The translations under genes were made by a program, and so were the position numbers. A model generated the notes under the pieces. It was not told where the DNA came from and did no database searches. It saw nothing but the letters and a program-made list of their open reading frames with translations. Below are positions 50,957 to 59,528 of a stretch of DNA of 64,000 nt, one piece after another; positions within the stretch are counted from its first letter, which is position 1; each line of letters starts with the position of its first letter. The DNA comes from an uncultured Oscillospiraceae bacterium (lineage in GTDB: Bacteria; Bacillota; Clostridia; Oscillospirales; Ruminococcaceae). The stretch covers positions 19,584 through 83,583 of the forward strand of contig CAJUAN010000011.1 of the NCBI GenBank assembly GCA_910584715.1, written 5' to 3'.

Positions 50957-53239
50957 TTATGCTCCTGGTTTTTTTATTTTTATTTTGCGCATTGCCCTTG
51001 CCTGAATCTTATAGCACTCGTACGCCGTGTTAAAATCGTCCCTGCCGATCTCAGCGCCGCCGTAACAAACCGCTGTAAACGGCTTTGTCAGCGCTTCGAG
51101 GCTTTGACCGAGCTTCTCCTCCGAAAGGCGATCCATCTGCTCGGGTGTGAACGCTATAAAGCTTTCCTTGAAGCGGCTCTCTGCATTCCTTATATGCCTG
51201 TTATAGAGCATGACCACTCCTTTTCCGCATTCGGCACATCTTGCCCTGATCCTGAATATTCCCTCGGCAATTTTAGGGAACAGCAGTGCCAGCAATATAA
51301 ATATTCCGAATCCGGCTATAAATACCGCAGCCGTAAGAATAACAGCCATAGGATCGGTGTCCTCTTCCTCGGAAGCTCTTCCGCCACCCGCGCCTATATA
51401 GCCGGCAGGCGTAGGCTCAAACCTCGTCCAGCCTGCAGCGGGAATATACACCTCGGGATAAGCATGGGCATTGTCGCTGTATATAAAATAAGTTCCCTCG
51501 TTTTCGGCAGACGGCTGGGGAACAAAGCCCTCGGCATATCTTGCCGTAAGTCCCGCCGCTCTTGCGAGCAAAACGTAAGCGTTTGCAAAATCAGAGCATA
51601 TTCCGGTTCTGCTTTTAAATAAAAAGTATTCGGGAGTATCCATGCCCTCCGGCGGCTCATATCCCAGGTCGTACAGAAAGCCGCCTCCGGTAAAGTATTC
51701 CTCAATAGCCTCCGCTTTTTGGCGGTCATACTCCAATCCTGCCGTAAGCTCGTCGGCAAGATCCTGTATTTCCGGCGATACTTCCGTAGGGTAATTATCG
51801 CGGTAATTCTCCGCCCGAGTCTGAGCCTTTATAAATTCGCTCAGAACAAGGTATTCCTCGGAATCGTTTTCCAATTCCCACTGTACGTCAAACAGGAAAT
51901 CGTACCATTCCTCAAGGTCTATATCGCTTATGCCGCTTGCCATAATGCTTTCCTGAGTTCTTTCACTGAAATACCTTACAGTGTAATTTACATTCGGAGG
52001 AAGCATGGGCAGATTGGTAAATACCTCTCCGGCGTCCGAACGCGCTGTCCACGAGATATTCGCATTTGAAACGGATACCTCCTCTGCCCTCATCGGCGCA
52101 GGAATGTACACCGCGGGATAATTCTGAGCGTAAACAATACTGTAGCTCTGTGGATCGGTAAGCTCCGTAAGTGCCTCCGCCCACGGATATTTATTTGTGA
52201 TCAGATCGCTGTTTTCATCATAGAAAAGGCTTTCCCTGACGTTTATTTTGTTTTGTTCTATGGCTTTTTCAACTGCCGCGGCAAGCCTTTCAAAGCTCAT
52301 GAGACGCGAGGTCTCCTGCCATTTTTTGTTCCCTCTTACCGTCTCGCTGTCGTCGGTCCAGAGTCCGGTTTCGCTGTCGTAAATATTAAAGACCTGCGTT
52401 TTCATATAGGTTGGCTCGTCGGAACCCACAATATACAGAAGTATACTTTCGCCTTTTAAAAGCTCGTCGGCACGCCCCGAAAAGGTTTTGTACTCGCCGC
52501 GGTATTCCGTCTCGCCGCTTCCTCCGAAGCTGAAAATACTTACCGCCGCTTCAAATTTATCGTAATAAGGCGTGACCGACGGTTTGGGCGCGATCAGAGC
52601 AAGCAGCACCGCCGCCAGGGCGAAATCCGTATAGACCGTCGCCGCAGCTCCCGCCGTACCGCCGCGTACCGAACCCTTTAAAAGCCTTTTCCGACCGTCA
52701 ATAATAAAGAAGATCAGGTTCAGGGAGGCAATCAGCGCACAATAAGCGGCAGGTATGTTCGCCGCCGCTTTTACGGCGATCGCAAAGGGTATCAGGGATA
52801 CCAGCGCAAGCATCGAGGAACGGTAAATTATCCTCGTAAAGTAATAAAACGCCGACGTAAGAAAGAACACCATCAGCGGCATAAGGGTCAGCATAAAGTC
52901 CGCAACCGTCTCCTCCGCCTGAGCGCCGGAAAAGAACCATCTTATAAAAGCGACCCAGCTTTCCCAGTTCCTGCCTATGAACAAGGTCGGAACCACTGCG
53001 AACACAGCGGTCAGCGTACCGAAATATATAAAACCTCCGAATTTTTTCCCGCGGAAGAGATCGAAAAGCTTTATAAGTCCAAAGGCTGCCGCAGCTCCCG
53101 CCAGAGCGTAAATATTAAACGCGCTTTCGGAGTAGATGTGCAGTACCGCCGACAATGCCGCTGCACACAGCAGCCATAAAAGAAAGGTCTCGCCGTGCTT
53201 TTTAGCCGCGCTGAAAAATTTTTCCGACGCTTCAGCCAT
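50957..53239 (-). CDS. TgpA-like membrane transglutaminase
   Basis: 760 residues. Seven or so membrane segments within residues 20-220, an extracellular region, the transglutaminase core at about 490-610 and a further membrane segment at about 632-655. Cys548 (RTGICSDFANAY) and His592 (NAHAYPEVY) are intact; the expected Asp in GWxRFDPTP is Glu608 (TRFEPTPA). The family is DUF3488/DUF4129-like. The start overlaps the LRR gene by one base. Confidence 0.85.
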   Translation of the reverse strand: MAEASEKFFSAAKKHGETFLLWLLCAAALSAVLHIYSESAFNIYALAGAAAAFGLIKLFDLFRGKKFGGFIYFGTLTAVFAVVPTLFIGRNWESWVAFIRWFFSGAQAEETVADFMLTLMPLMVFFLTSAFYYFTRIIYRSSMLALVSLIPFAIAVKAAANIPAAYCALIASLNLIFFIIDGRKRLLKGSVRGGTAGAAATVYTDFALAAVLLALIAPKPSVTPYYDKFEAAVSIFSFGGSGETEYRGEYKTFSGRADELLKGESILLYIVGSDEPTYMKTQVFNIYDSETGLWTDDSETVRGNKKWQETSRLMSFERLAAAVEKAIEQNKINVRESLFYDENSDLITNKYPWAEALTELTDPQSYSIVYAQNYPAVYIPAPMRAEEVSVSNANISWTARSDAGEVFTNLPMLPPNVNYTVRYFSERTQESIMASGISDIDLEEWYDFLFDVQWELENDSEEYLVLSEFIKAQTRAENYRDNYPTEVSPEIQDLADELTAGLEYDRQKAEAIEEYFTGGGFLYDLGYEPPEGMDTPEYFLFKSRTGICSDFANAYVLLARAAGLTARYAEGFVPQPSAENEGTYFIYSDNAHAYPEVYIPAAGWTRFEPTPAGYIGAGGGRASEEEDTDPMAVILTAAVFIAGFGIFILLALLFPKIAEGIFRIRARCAECGKGVVMLYNRHIRNAESRFKESFIAFTPEQMDRLSEEKLGQSLEALTKPFTAVCYGGAEIGRDDFNTAYECYKIQARAMRKIKIKKPGA

Positions 53240-54387
53240 CAGCTTTTTCCGCCTTTTTTAGTCATAACGAGTACCGTTGCGAGCACAGCTATTACAGCAG
53301 CCATTATTACTATGACAATAACAACGCCTATGCTCAAGCCGCCCTGCTGAACGGTCTGCGCTTGCGGTACCGCGGGGACAGCCTCTGCGGTAGTTTCCGT
53401 CTGCTCAGCGGTATCTGCCGCGGAAGCCGTACCGGTCTCCGCTTCGGGAGTATCGGACGCGGGTGATGTATCATCATAGGCGGCATTATTTTCCTCGGAG
53501 ACCTCCGCTTTAAGGGAGTACTCGCCGGTAAGGTCGGCGGTTATGGTAATATTGTTCTGCTTCCAGCTTCCGTAGCTTTCCTCGGAATCCTCATAACAGT
53601 GAACAGCCGCGCTGACGTTTCGGAAAACATCGCTGTCCAGCGCGGGAGCTTCCGTGCCGTAAGCGTAAATATTTTTAAGATTATTGCAGTCGGCAAAAAC
53701 ACTGCCGCCTATTTTTTTCACGTCGGGACCTATTGAAATGCTCTCAAAGCCGCACTTGCTGAACGTGTTGGGGTACAGCTCTGAAATTCCCGCGGGAATG
53801 ACAAATTCCGTGATAGCCTTGCAGTCCTGGAACGCGCCCTCCCCGATATACGTTACCGCCGCCGACACTGGGATCTCTTCCAGCGCTTCGCAGGAGGCAA
53901 AAGCGTAGTCGTCTATCTTGGTTACCGTGGCAGGCATTAATACCTTTACCAGCTTTCTGTTGCCGGAAAAAGCGTTTTTGCCGATCTCGGAGGTGTTCTT
54001 TGGCAAAGTCAGCACAGTAAGCTGATTGCGGGACGGCAGGGCGTTTTCGGGAATTATCCCGCCCTCGGTCTCCGTACCCGCAAGCTCAATTATCTCCAGA
54101 TTTGGAATGGCGGTAAGCGCGCCGTAGTCCGTCCCGTTAAGCGTACCCGACAGCACCGCTATGTTCTTTATGAAATTGTAGTCCGTTCCGTCGGCGGCCT
54201 CGCTTATGGCGTCCGCAAGCTTTCCGGTCTCAAATGACTGCACCGTAAGATTTTCCGTGCTTTCCGCCGCTCTTGCGGGAATAGCCATTACCACTATACC
54301 CACCAGAAGAGCCACTGCAAGGGCGCACACCAGTATCCTCGCAAACAAAGGTCTTTTCTTGTTTTTATTGTATGTAAACTTTGCCAT
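53239..54387 (-). CDS. BspA-type leucine-rich-repeat surface protein
   Basis: 382 residues. An N-terminal hydrophobic export segment (about 15-38) is followed by BspA-type LRR units at about 80-270 (IPENALPSRNQLTVLTLPKN, IGKNAFSGNRKLVKVLMPATV, IDDYAFASCEALEEIPVSAAV, IGEGAFQDCKAITEFVIPAG). Then come an acidic Thr/Ala linker and a C-terminal membrane anchor (about 350-375, VVIVIVIMAAVIAVLAT) with a KK tail. It likely mediates adhesion. Confidence 0.9.
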   Translation of the reverse strand: MAKFTYNKNKKRPLFARILVCALAVALLVGIVVMAIPARAAESTENLTVQSFETGKLADAISEAADGTDYNFIKNIAVLSGTLNGTDYGALTAIPNLEIIELAGTETEGGIIPENALPSRNQLTVLTLPKNTSEIGKNAFSGNRKLVKVLMPATVTKIDDYAFASCEALEEIPVSAAVTYIGEGAFQDCKAITEFVIPAGISELYPNTFSKCGFESISIGPDVKKIGGSVFADCNNLKNIYAYGTEAPALDSDVFRNVSAAVHCYEDSEESYGSWKQNNITITADLTGEYSLKAEVSEENNAAYDDTSPASDTPEAETGTASAADTAEQTETTAEAVPAVPQAQTVQQGGLSIGVVIVIVIMAAVIAVLATVLVMTKKGGKS

Positions 54388-54405
54388 AACTACTCCTTTC
54401 CGACT

Positions 54406-55320
54406 TTAGGGCTGAACGTTCACAGTATTCTCCGACGGAGCCGAAGAGGCTTCCGCAGTCTGTACGGAGGCTTGCGGGACTTGCACGGGAGTGCGGTCTT
54501 CCTCTCCCCTGCCTATTGAGAACCGTCCCGCCACCTGTATTTCCTGCGGCGTAAACAGCAGTACGTCCGTAGTGAGAGGATTTTTAGCCTTTCTATATTC
54601 GCTGAGAATGACCGTGCCCAGTCCCTCCAGAATATTGTTGGTAATATTTTTAAGCACCAGCAGATTTTCGCGGGACGGAGCCACCACCAGAAACTTTGCT
54701 CCCAACTTTTCGTACACCGCCGACCTGAACTCGTTGCACATGATAAGGGAGCTGCAAAAGGCGGGGGCGGATATTTTGAAATCCAGAGCCTTTATGCCGT
54801 CGCCGAGGGTTTCCTCTTTTATCTCAGCTTTTGAAAGTATCCTGCACATATTTCTGTCCGCCACAGAAAATACCACCTCGCGGGGGACTCCCCATTTTTT
54901 CAGCGTGTCCTCGTCGAGGAAATGTATTATCTCGTCGTCGGGAGTATAGACGGCAACCTTTTTCAGACCCTCCACAAAATCCGCGCTTATCATATCAGGG
55001 GTAACGTCCTTGTCCCGCATGATAAGCAGTCTCAGGAACTCCTGCCCGTTTGTAAAGGACACCATTCTGCCCTTGGTAAGGCAGTCGTGCTCAAGGCGGT
55101 TTATCAGCATATCAAGCTCCTCGTCGGAACGGCTTTTCTCATACGCCGCCCGCGCGTCGCTCACGTCCACGGTAAACATCACCGTACCGTTGGACACCTC
55201 GTACTGACCGTCGTCCCGCTTGGATACTATATTGAACTGCCGCCGCTTCAGCGCGTTCCTGAATCCGGCGTCAAATTTATCGCGGACAAAAAGACCGCCG
55301 AATTTTTCCGCAAGCTTCAT
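54406..55320 (-). CDS. cytoplasmic protein, unknown (possibly YtpQ/DUF1444-like)
   Basis: 304 residues from the ATG at 55320, with GAAAGGAG about 11 bases upstream; the longer frame to 55389 adds unlikely residues. It reads MKLAEKFGGLFVRDKFDAGF, then VSNGTVMFTVDVSDARAAY, VYTPDDEIIHFLD, and a C-terminal Pro/Ser/Ala/Gln-rich tail. The family is not securely recognised. It heads the run with the LRR protein, TgpA-like protein and SDR. Confidence 0.6.
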   Translation of the reverse strand: MKLAEKFGGLFVRDKFDAGFRNALKRRQFNIVSKRDDGQYEVSNGTVMFTVDVSDARAAYEKSRSDEELDMLINRLEHDCLTKGRMVSFTNGQEFLRLLIMRDKDVTPDMISADFVEGLKKVAVYTPDDEIIHFLDEDTLKKWGVPREVVFSVADRNMCRILSKAEIKEETLGDGIKALDFKISAPAFCSSLIMCNEFRSAVYEKLGAKFLVVAPSRENLLVLKNITNNILEGLGTVILSEYRKAKNPLTTDVLLFTPQEIQVAGRFSIGRGEEDRTPVQVPQASVQTAEASSAPSENTVNVQP

Positions 55321-55427
55321 AAGCCGCGATTCTCCTTTCGGTAACAAATACATATAGTAAGTATAACATATTCCGCGGGATTTGTACACAGGTTTCGTAA
55401 AAAATATTCGGATATTTTTAATCGTGT

Positions 55428-56156
55428 CTAATCATGCCGCTGCTCTTCGTTGGAAAACATTTCGCAGAACCGTCCCGCAAAAGCCGGAGGCTCTCCCTTT
55501 GCGTAGAGGTGTGAGATATCGCCTATTGCGCTCGCCCTGAAAAAGGCGGTACCCTCCCGCCGCTCCTCGGAGCAAAGAGTAGTCACCGACGTTGGCGCGG
55601 TCATAAGACTGTGCCATAATATCATGGGCGAGACTCCGAAAAGGTGCCCCAGCATAACGCACTGAACGCCGAAATGACAGAAAAACACGATAGTATCCTC
55701 GTTCGGTTTTTCCGCGCGGTAGACAAGCCCGTCCCGCCTGTAGCCGTGGCGTGCAAGAATTCCGTCCAGACCGTCCCATACCGCCCGAAGCCCAGCCTCC
55801 ATGCCCGCGGACTTCATTACCGGCACATTGTACCAGCCGTTCCATTGATAATATTCGGGAACGGCTGTCCAGTCGGCAGGCAGCATATCCCACGGGATAC
55901 GCTTTGTACCCGTTGCGGAGTCGTCTATCCTCACGTCGTACTCCCGCAGCCATGGCAGGACTTCCGCTTCACGCCCCGCCTTTTTAAGAGTAAAGGAAGC
56001 AGTGTCGCGGGCGCGCCCCAGAGGGGAAACATAGTACTGCTTAACGTCCAGCGGAGCAATACGCTCCGAGAGTATTTCGGCTTCCCGCCAGCCCTTTTCG
56101 GTAAGGGAATCTATGGAATAATCGGGATCGCCGTGGCGTATTATCAGAATTTTCAT
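55428..56156 (-). CDS. histidine phosphatase (phosphoglycerate-mutase-like)
   Basis: 242 residues. Phosphohistidine motif ILIIRHGDPDYSIDSLTEKG and the second catalytic His in VFFCHFGVQ, with YYVSPLGRARDTASF between. A generic phosphatase of the family; substrate unknown. GGAGG lies 12 bases before the ATG. Confidence 0.88.
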   Translation of the reverse strand: MKILIIRHGDPDYSIDSLTEKGWREAEILSERIAPLDVKQYYVSPLGRARDTASFTLKKAGREAEVLPWLREYDVRIDDSATGTKRIPWDMLPADWTAVPEYYQWNGWYNVPVMKSAGMEAGLRAVWDGLDGILARHGYRRDGLVYRAEKPNEDTIVFFCHFGVQCVMLGHLFGVSPMILWHSLMTAPTSVTTLCSEERREGTAFFRASAIGDISHLYAKGEPPAFAGRFCEMFSNEEQRHD

Positions 56157-56225
56157 ATATGCAGAAGTCCTCCGTATAGTTTTCTTTAATTATAACGCTT
56201 TCGGGGTGTTCTGTCAACTTTAAAC

Positions 56226-56256
56226 CGAAAACGGCGGACAAAGCTCTGTCCGCCGT
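56226..56256 (-). terminator. terminator of the SLOG-family gene
   Basis: ACGGCGGACA (56231-56240) and TGTCCGCCGT (56247-56256) form a 10-bp stem with a T-run on the minus strand. Confidence 0.8.
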
Positions 56257-56265
56257 CTGCACAAG

Positions 56266-56736
56266 TTATCTCAGGTTTATTATCTTTCTGCCCAGCCTTT
56301 TTGCCATGCGAACGGTCTGAGCCGTACCGCTGCGGCGGCTTTCTTCGTTGTAATAGCAAACGCACACGTCGCCTGTTTCCGCAAGACGGACGTTGCGGGA
56401 TCTCATGCAGTCTTTGCAGTAATGCTCCGAAACGATATCTACGCTGTCCGCCGTTTCAAGTATTTCCCGGTACCTGTCTTTATCGAAGCTGCTCCACCTT
56501 GCGGTCTGCTCTTCGGGCGGACAGGGCAGTATCAAATGCAGCCTGATATACGGTACGCGCTCGTCCCTGAACATCAGAACAACCTTTTCGCAAAGCATAT
56601 CCCAGCCTATTGCTCCTCCTGCATAAAAATCGGTTGCTCCCTCCAGCAAAAGATTTTTAATAGTTTGCATAAGCTTTGGAATGGTTTCAATATCGTTTTC
56701 AATCGTTCTTTGACCTGTAAAGAATACTTTTTTCAT
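56266..56736 (-). CDS. SLOG/DUF1273-like protein
   Basis: 156 residues. MKKVFFTGQRTI, then DFYAGGAIGWDMLCEKVVL (the glycine-rich SLOG motif), YIRLHLILPCPPEEQTARW, VDIVSEHY and GDVCVCYYN. This matches YpsA/DUF1273, a Rossmann-like nucleotide-binding fold of the SLOG superfamily. SLOG proteins sense or process nucleotide-derived signals. It is divergent from an XRE repressor with a pair of shared operators. Confidence 0.85.
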   Translation of the reverse strand: MKKVFFTGQRTIENDIETIPKLMQTIKNLLLEGATDFYAGGAIGWDMLCEKVVLMFRDERVPYIRLHLILPCPPEEQTARWSSFDKDRYREILETADSVDIVSEHYCKDCMRSRNVRLAETGDVCVCYYNEESRRSGTAQTVRMAKRLGRKIINLR

Positions 56737-56766
56737 ATTACCTTCTCCTTATTTTACTTAATTTTG

Positions 56767-56827
56767 TCGTATTTATTATACGATAAAAATTATTAAAGTT
56801 CAAGTGTTTTTCGTATATAATATACGA
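56767..56827. promoter_or_regulatory. twin 17-bp operators TCGTAT-N5-ATACGA with divergent promoters
   Basis: TCGTAT-N5-ATACGA occurs at 56767-56783 and 56811-56827, 44 bases apart. The left site contains the -10 of the minus-strand promoter (TTGAAC-17-TATAAT, 56772-56800). The right site contains a TATAAT (56816-56821) for the XRE gene. The XRE protein probably binds both and represses both genes. Confidence 0.75.
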
Positions 56828-56842
56828 AAAGGTGTGAATATC

Positions 56843-57151
56843 ATGACAATACTTGAAAGAATACTACAGCTGCGAGAAGAACGCGGCTGGACTGAATATC
56901 GTTTGTCAGAGGAATCGGGAATTTCCCAATCCACTATTTCCTCATGGTTTCGTAAAAATGTGAATCCGTCAAAAAAATCTCTTGAAAAAATATGCGCGGC
57001 GTTTAATGTGACAATGTCACAGTTTTTTGCGTTTGACAACGAACCTGTCGTTTTAACCGATAAGCAGCGGCAGGTACTTGAAAATTGGAACAAATTAAAC
57101 TCAAAGCAGCAGGATATTATATTAGAGCTTCTTGCTTCAATGCTTCCATAA
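56843..57151 (+). CDS. XRE-family repressor
   Basis: 102 residues from the ATG at 56843 (AAGGTG 9 bases upstream). Helix-turn-helix at about 10-60 (WTEYRLSEESGISQSTISSWFRKNVNP) and a C-terminal helical tail (DKQRQVLENWNKLNSKQQDII). It is transcribed away from the SLOG gene and sits beside the twin operators, so autoregulation is likely. Confidence 0.88.
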   Translation: MTILERILQLREERGWTEYRLSEESGISQSTISSWFRKNVNPSKKSLEKICAAFNVTMSQFFAFDNEPVVLTDKQRQVLENWNKLNSKQQDIILELLASMLP

Positions 57152-57177
57152 AAGGACGGTAATATTTCCGTCCTTTT
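57150..57177 (+). terminator. terminator of the first XRE gene
   Basis: AAAAGGACGG (57150-57159) pairs with CCGTCCTTTT (57168-57177). Confidence 0.75.
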
Positions 57178-57226
57178 GTTTTGTCTTGATTAGTTGTTCT
57201 GTAACCTGTAAAGAGTATTTTTTCAT
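57178..57226 (-). pseudogene. 5' remnant of a SLOG/DUF1273 gene, copy 2
   Basis: The reverse complement starts ATGAAAAAA at 57226 and keeps the TTTACAGGT core of MKKVFFTG, but one base is lost, so the frame reads MKKYSLQVTEQ. It continues into CTAATCAAGACAAA and ends. The gene body is deleted. Confidence 0.7.
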
Positions 57227-57347
57227 AAAACATTACCTCTTATATAATCATTAATGTCATATCTATTATAACATATACGACTAACAATTACAACTGTTAA
57301 GAATAATTTTTATTCCAATAAGTTATATTATATAATTGGTGATAAAA

Positions 57348-57665
57348 ATGAACAGATTGAAAATCTTACGTGAGTTAAAAGGCATAAGCCAACAAAAGCT
57401 TGCTCTTGAAATCAATGTTTCACAAACTATGATAAGCAAATACGAACTTGGCCGCGCAGAACCGGATATAAACACGATATGTAAGATTGCCAAGTATTTT
57501 GGAGTGTCGTCAGATTATCTTCTTGAAATAAGCGACGATAAAATCACTTTGCCGGTATCAGGTCTTTCGGAGGAAGAAAAGAATATTTTATTCGGATACA
57601 AGCGGCTTAACGCTATAAAAAAGGCTATGCTTTATGCGTATTTACAAGGACTGCTTCAGGAATAA
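57348..57665 (+). CDS. XRE-family regulator, second copy
   Basis: 105 residues from the ATG at 57348. Helix-turn-helix (LRELKGISQQKLALEINVSQTMISKYELGRAEPD), then a SDYLLEISD-type linker and a tail. It is more like the classic phage/ICE repressors than the first copy, and has a weak ribosome site (GGTGAT). Confidence 0.88.
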   Translation: MNRLKILRELKGISQQKLALEINVSQTMISKYELGRAEPDINTICKIAKYFGVSSDYLLEISDDKITLPVSGLSEEEKNILFGYKRLNAIKKAMLYAYLQGLLQE

Positions 57666-57669
57666 ATTT

Positions 57670-57734
57670 ATTTCCCGCCCTTTTGCTTTGTCTTGATTAG
57701 TTGTTCTGTAACCTGTAAAAAATACTTTTTTCAT
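57670..57734 (-). pseudogene. 5' remnant of a SLOG/DUF1273 gene, copy 3
   Basis: The reverse complement starts ATGAAAAAAGTATTT at 57734 with GGAGG upstream and encodes MKKVFFTGYRTTNQDKAKG before meeting the 3' end of the second XRE gene. About 15 codons survive in frame. The stretch 57680-57719 repeats 57178-57217 almost exactly. Confidence 0.75.
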
Positions 57735-57842
57735 TAAAACCTCCATTAATATATGGCATAATTTATAACATAACTAATAACATGTATTATATCATATTAT
57801 AGCACCGAATGTCAATGTATAATATATGTTAGAGGTGATCTT

Positions 57843-58046
57843 ATGTCTAAAAAACTGCAAATAAGCAAACGCTCCGCACTTAAAGGCGAGGACGGCTATA
57901 AAACCTTTTCGATAAGAATAAAGGATACAACCGTTGAGCGCCTTGATCAAATTGCAAATGAAACTAACCGTTACAGAAATGAAATTATAAACATAATGCT
58001 TGAGTTTGGGATCAATAACTGTGAAATAACTGAAGAAATATCATGA
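57843..58046 (+). CDS. small ribbon-helix-helix DNA-binding protein
   Basis: 67 residues. KTFSIRIKDTTVERLDQIANETNRYRNEIINIMLEFGINN fits the Arc/CopG ribbon-helix-helix pattern. AGAGGTGAT precedes the ATG. It occupies the place of a third regulator in the duplicated SLOG-regulator series. No toxin-like partner is adjacent; the MazF gene is 510 bases away. Confidence 0.7.
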   Translation: MSKKLQISKRSALKGEDGYKTFSIRIKDTTVERLDQIANETNRYRNEIINIMLEFGINNCEITEEIS

Positions 58047-58112
58047 CAGCTAAAAAGCATTTAAAACACATAGCGTAGCGGAGAAGGGCGAGAGTAAAGG
58101 AAAGAGAGAGCA

Positions 58113-58206
58113 CGAGAGGGAAAACCATAAGAGAGAGGGAGTGGGCGGCAAGCGTCCTTTAAATCTAAATGAGCCTCCTTCCTCTCTCTTATTGTTTTCC
58201 CTCTCG
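58113..58206. repeat. 28-bp imperfect inverted repeat (purine-rich long hairpin)
   Basis: 58113-58140 (beginning CGAGAGGG) pairs with 58179-58206 over about 26 of 28 positions around a 38-base loop. There is no T-run. The rest of 58047-58556 has no convincing gene; a 16-base inverted match to the SLOG-remnant tail lies near 58237. The region may be an RNA or a mobile-element relic. Confidence 0.6.
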
Positions 58207-58556
58207 TATCCCGCAGCAAACTTATAATTACAAGGATAAACTAATCAAGACAAATCATACTAAAACCCCTCACCGGAATCAAAACCTCAAAGGCATAAAA
58301 CCCCGTACAACCCTCCCTGCATATAATGAACTGTCCCAATATATTTGCCGAATATGAAAAATTGCGGGCGGTGATTATTTTCACAAAAACCGTCAACAAT
58401 AATACCATACAGCCATTCCACGCAAAAAATGTACAAAATTCAAGCCTAAATCCTTCATATATAGATTTTGGCGCGGAATTTTGTTTGCATTTTCAAAGCG
58501 GAATTGCTGTAACGCGGCAGCTCCAAAGCAGCCGCAACTCGGTAAAATAGGAGTGT

Positions 58557-58919
58557 ATGGAAGTGTCAGTAAAAAGGGGAGAAATTTATTACGCAGACCT
58601 CAGCCCCGTTGTGGGTTCCGAACAGGGCGGGATACGTCCCGTACTGATCGTCCAGAACGACGTGGGAAACAAACACAGCCCCACAGTCATCGCCGCGGCG
58701 ATCACCAGTCAGCGCGAAAAAACAAAGCTGCCCACACACATCGAGCTGAACGCCGACAAATGCGGGCTGCAAAAGGACAGCATAGTTCTTCTCGAACAAA
58801 TAAGAACCATCGACAAAAAACGCCTCAAGGAACGCATGGGCGAACTCGACCCCACCGCTATGACCAGAGTCAACAGCGCTCTGTCAATCAGCTTCGGTCT
58901 GCATAACGACGCTACATAA
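58557..58919 (+). CDS. mazF: MazF/PemK-type endoribonuclease toxin
   Basis: 120 residues. [44 protein letters not shown], and [23 protein letters not shown] are nearly identical to EndoA/MazF family signatures. It cuts mRNA at short motifs. TAGGAG lies 4 bases before the ATG. No MazE-like antitoxin is encoded directly upstream. Confidence 0.95.
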   Translation: MEVSVKRGEIYYADLSPVVGSEQGGIRPVLIVQNDVGNKHSPTVIAAAITSQREKTKLPTHIELNADKCGLQKDSIVLLEQIRTIDKKRLKERMGELDPTAMTRVNSALSISFGLHNDAT

Positions 58920-58958
58920 GACTTTGCGCGTCTTTGTCTTATGTGGATATAAACAAAT

Positions 58959-58996
58959 CAAAGGGTACCGCTTCTTTAGGAGCGATACCCTTTTCG
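58959..58996 (+). terminator. terminator of mazF
   Basis: AAAGGGTACCGCT (58960-58972) pairs with AGCGATACCCTTT (58981-58993), followed by T. Confidence 0.75.
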
Positions 58997-59045
58997 TGTT
59001 TATAAAGTTTTATAATCTGCGCTTCTTATCAGACGCGGTCTGCGC

Positions 59046-59528
59046 TTAGTACATTTTTGTCGGCCTTGTTGCGGCGCGGATCTCCATTACGCCCGTATCT
59101 CCGTGAAAATACTGAGTGCGCCCGAAATTCGCTCCCGTTTCTTCCGCCACAATTTTTATCCTGTACGACGCTAAAACCTGCTTTACCGCCGCGACATTTC
59201 TCTCGCCGATATTGAATACCGTTGAATTAACACTGAACATCTGGGCTCCCCCGGCGATTTTGGCTGTAAGACGCGCCTTGTTCGCTCCGAGCATAGTCAT
59301 TTTCTGGATAAGCTCCGCTATGCCCGTATCGGCGTATCTGCGCTTGTTGTTGACTCCCTGTGCAGCCTCCGTGCTTAGCGGCAGCATTATGTGAGCCAGC
59401 CCCGCAATCTTTTTGTCGGGATCGTACAAACAGATACCGACGCATGAACCAAGGGCGTATGTAACCAGCGTGTCGGGTGACTTTACAACGTTCAAATCCG
59501 CAATGCCAACTGTAACAGTGTTTGCCAT
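59046..59528 (-). CDS. cheD: chemoreceptor glutamine deamidase CheD
   Basis: 160 residues. VGIADLNVVKSPDTLVTYALGSCVGICLYD supplies the catalytic Cys, with LAHIMLP as the His; ARLTAKIAGGAQMF and IGERNVAAVKQVL follow. It deamidates receptors and stimulates CheC. Overlaps cheC by one base. Confidence 0.95.
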   Translation of the reverse strand: MANTVTVGIADLNVVKSPDTLVTYALGSCVGICLYDPDKKIAGLAHIMLPLSTEAAQGVNNKRRYADTGIAELIQKMTMLGANKARLTAKIAGGAQMFSVNSTVFNIGERNVAAVKQVLASYRIKIVAEETGANFGRTQYFHGDTGVMEIRAATRPTKMY

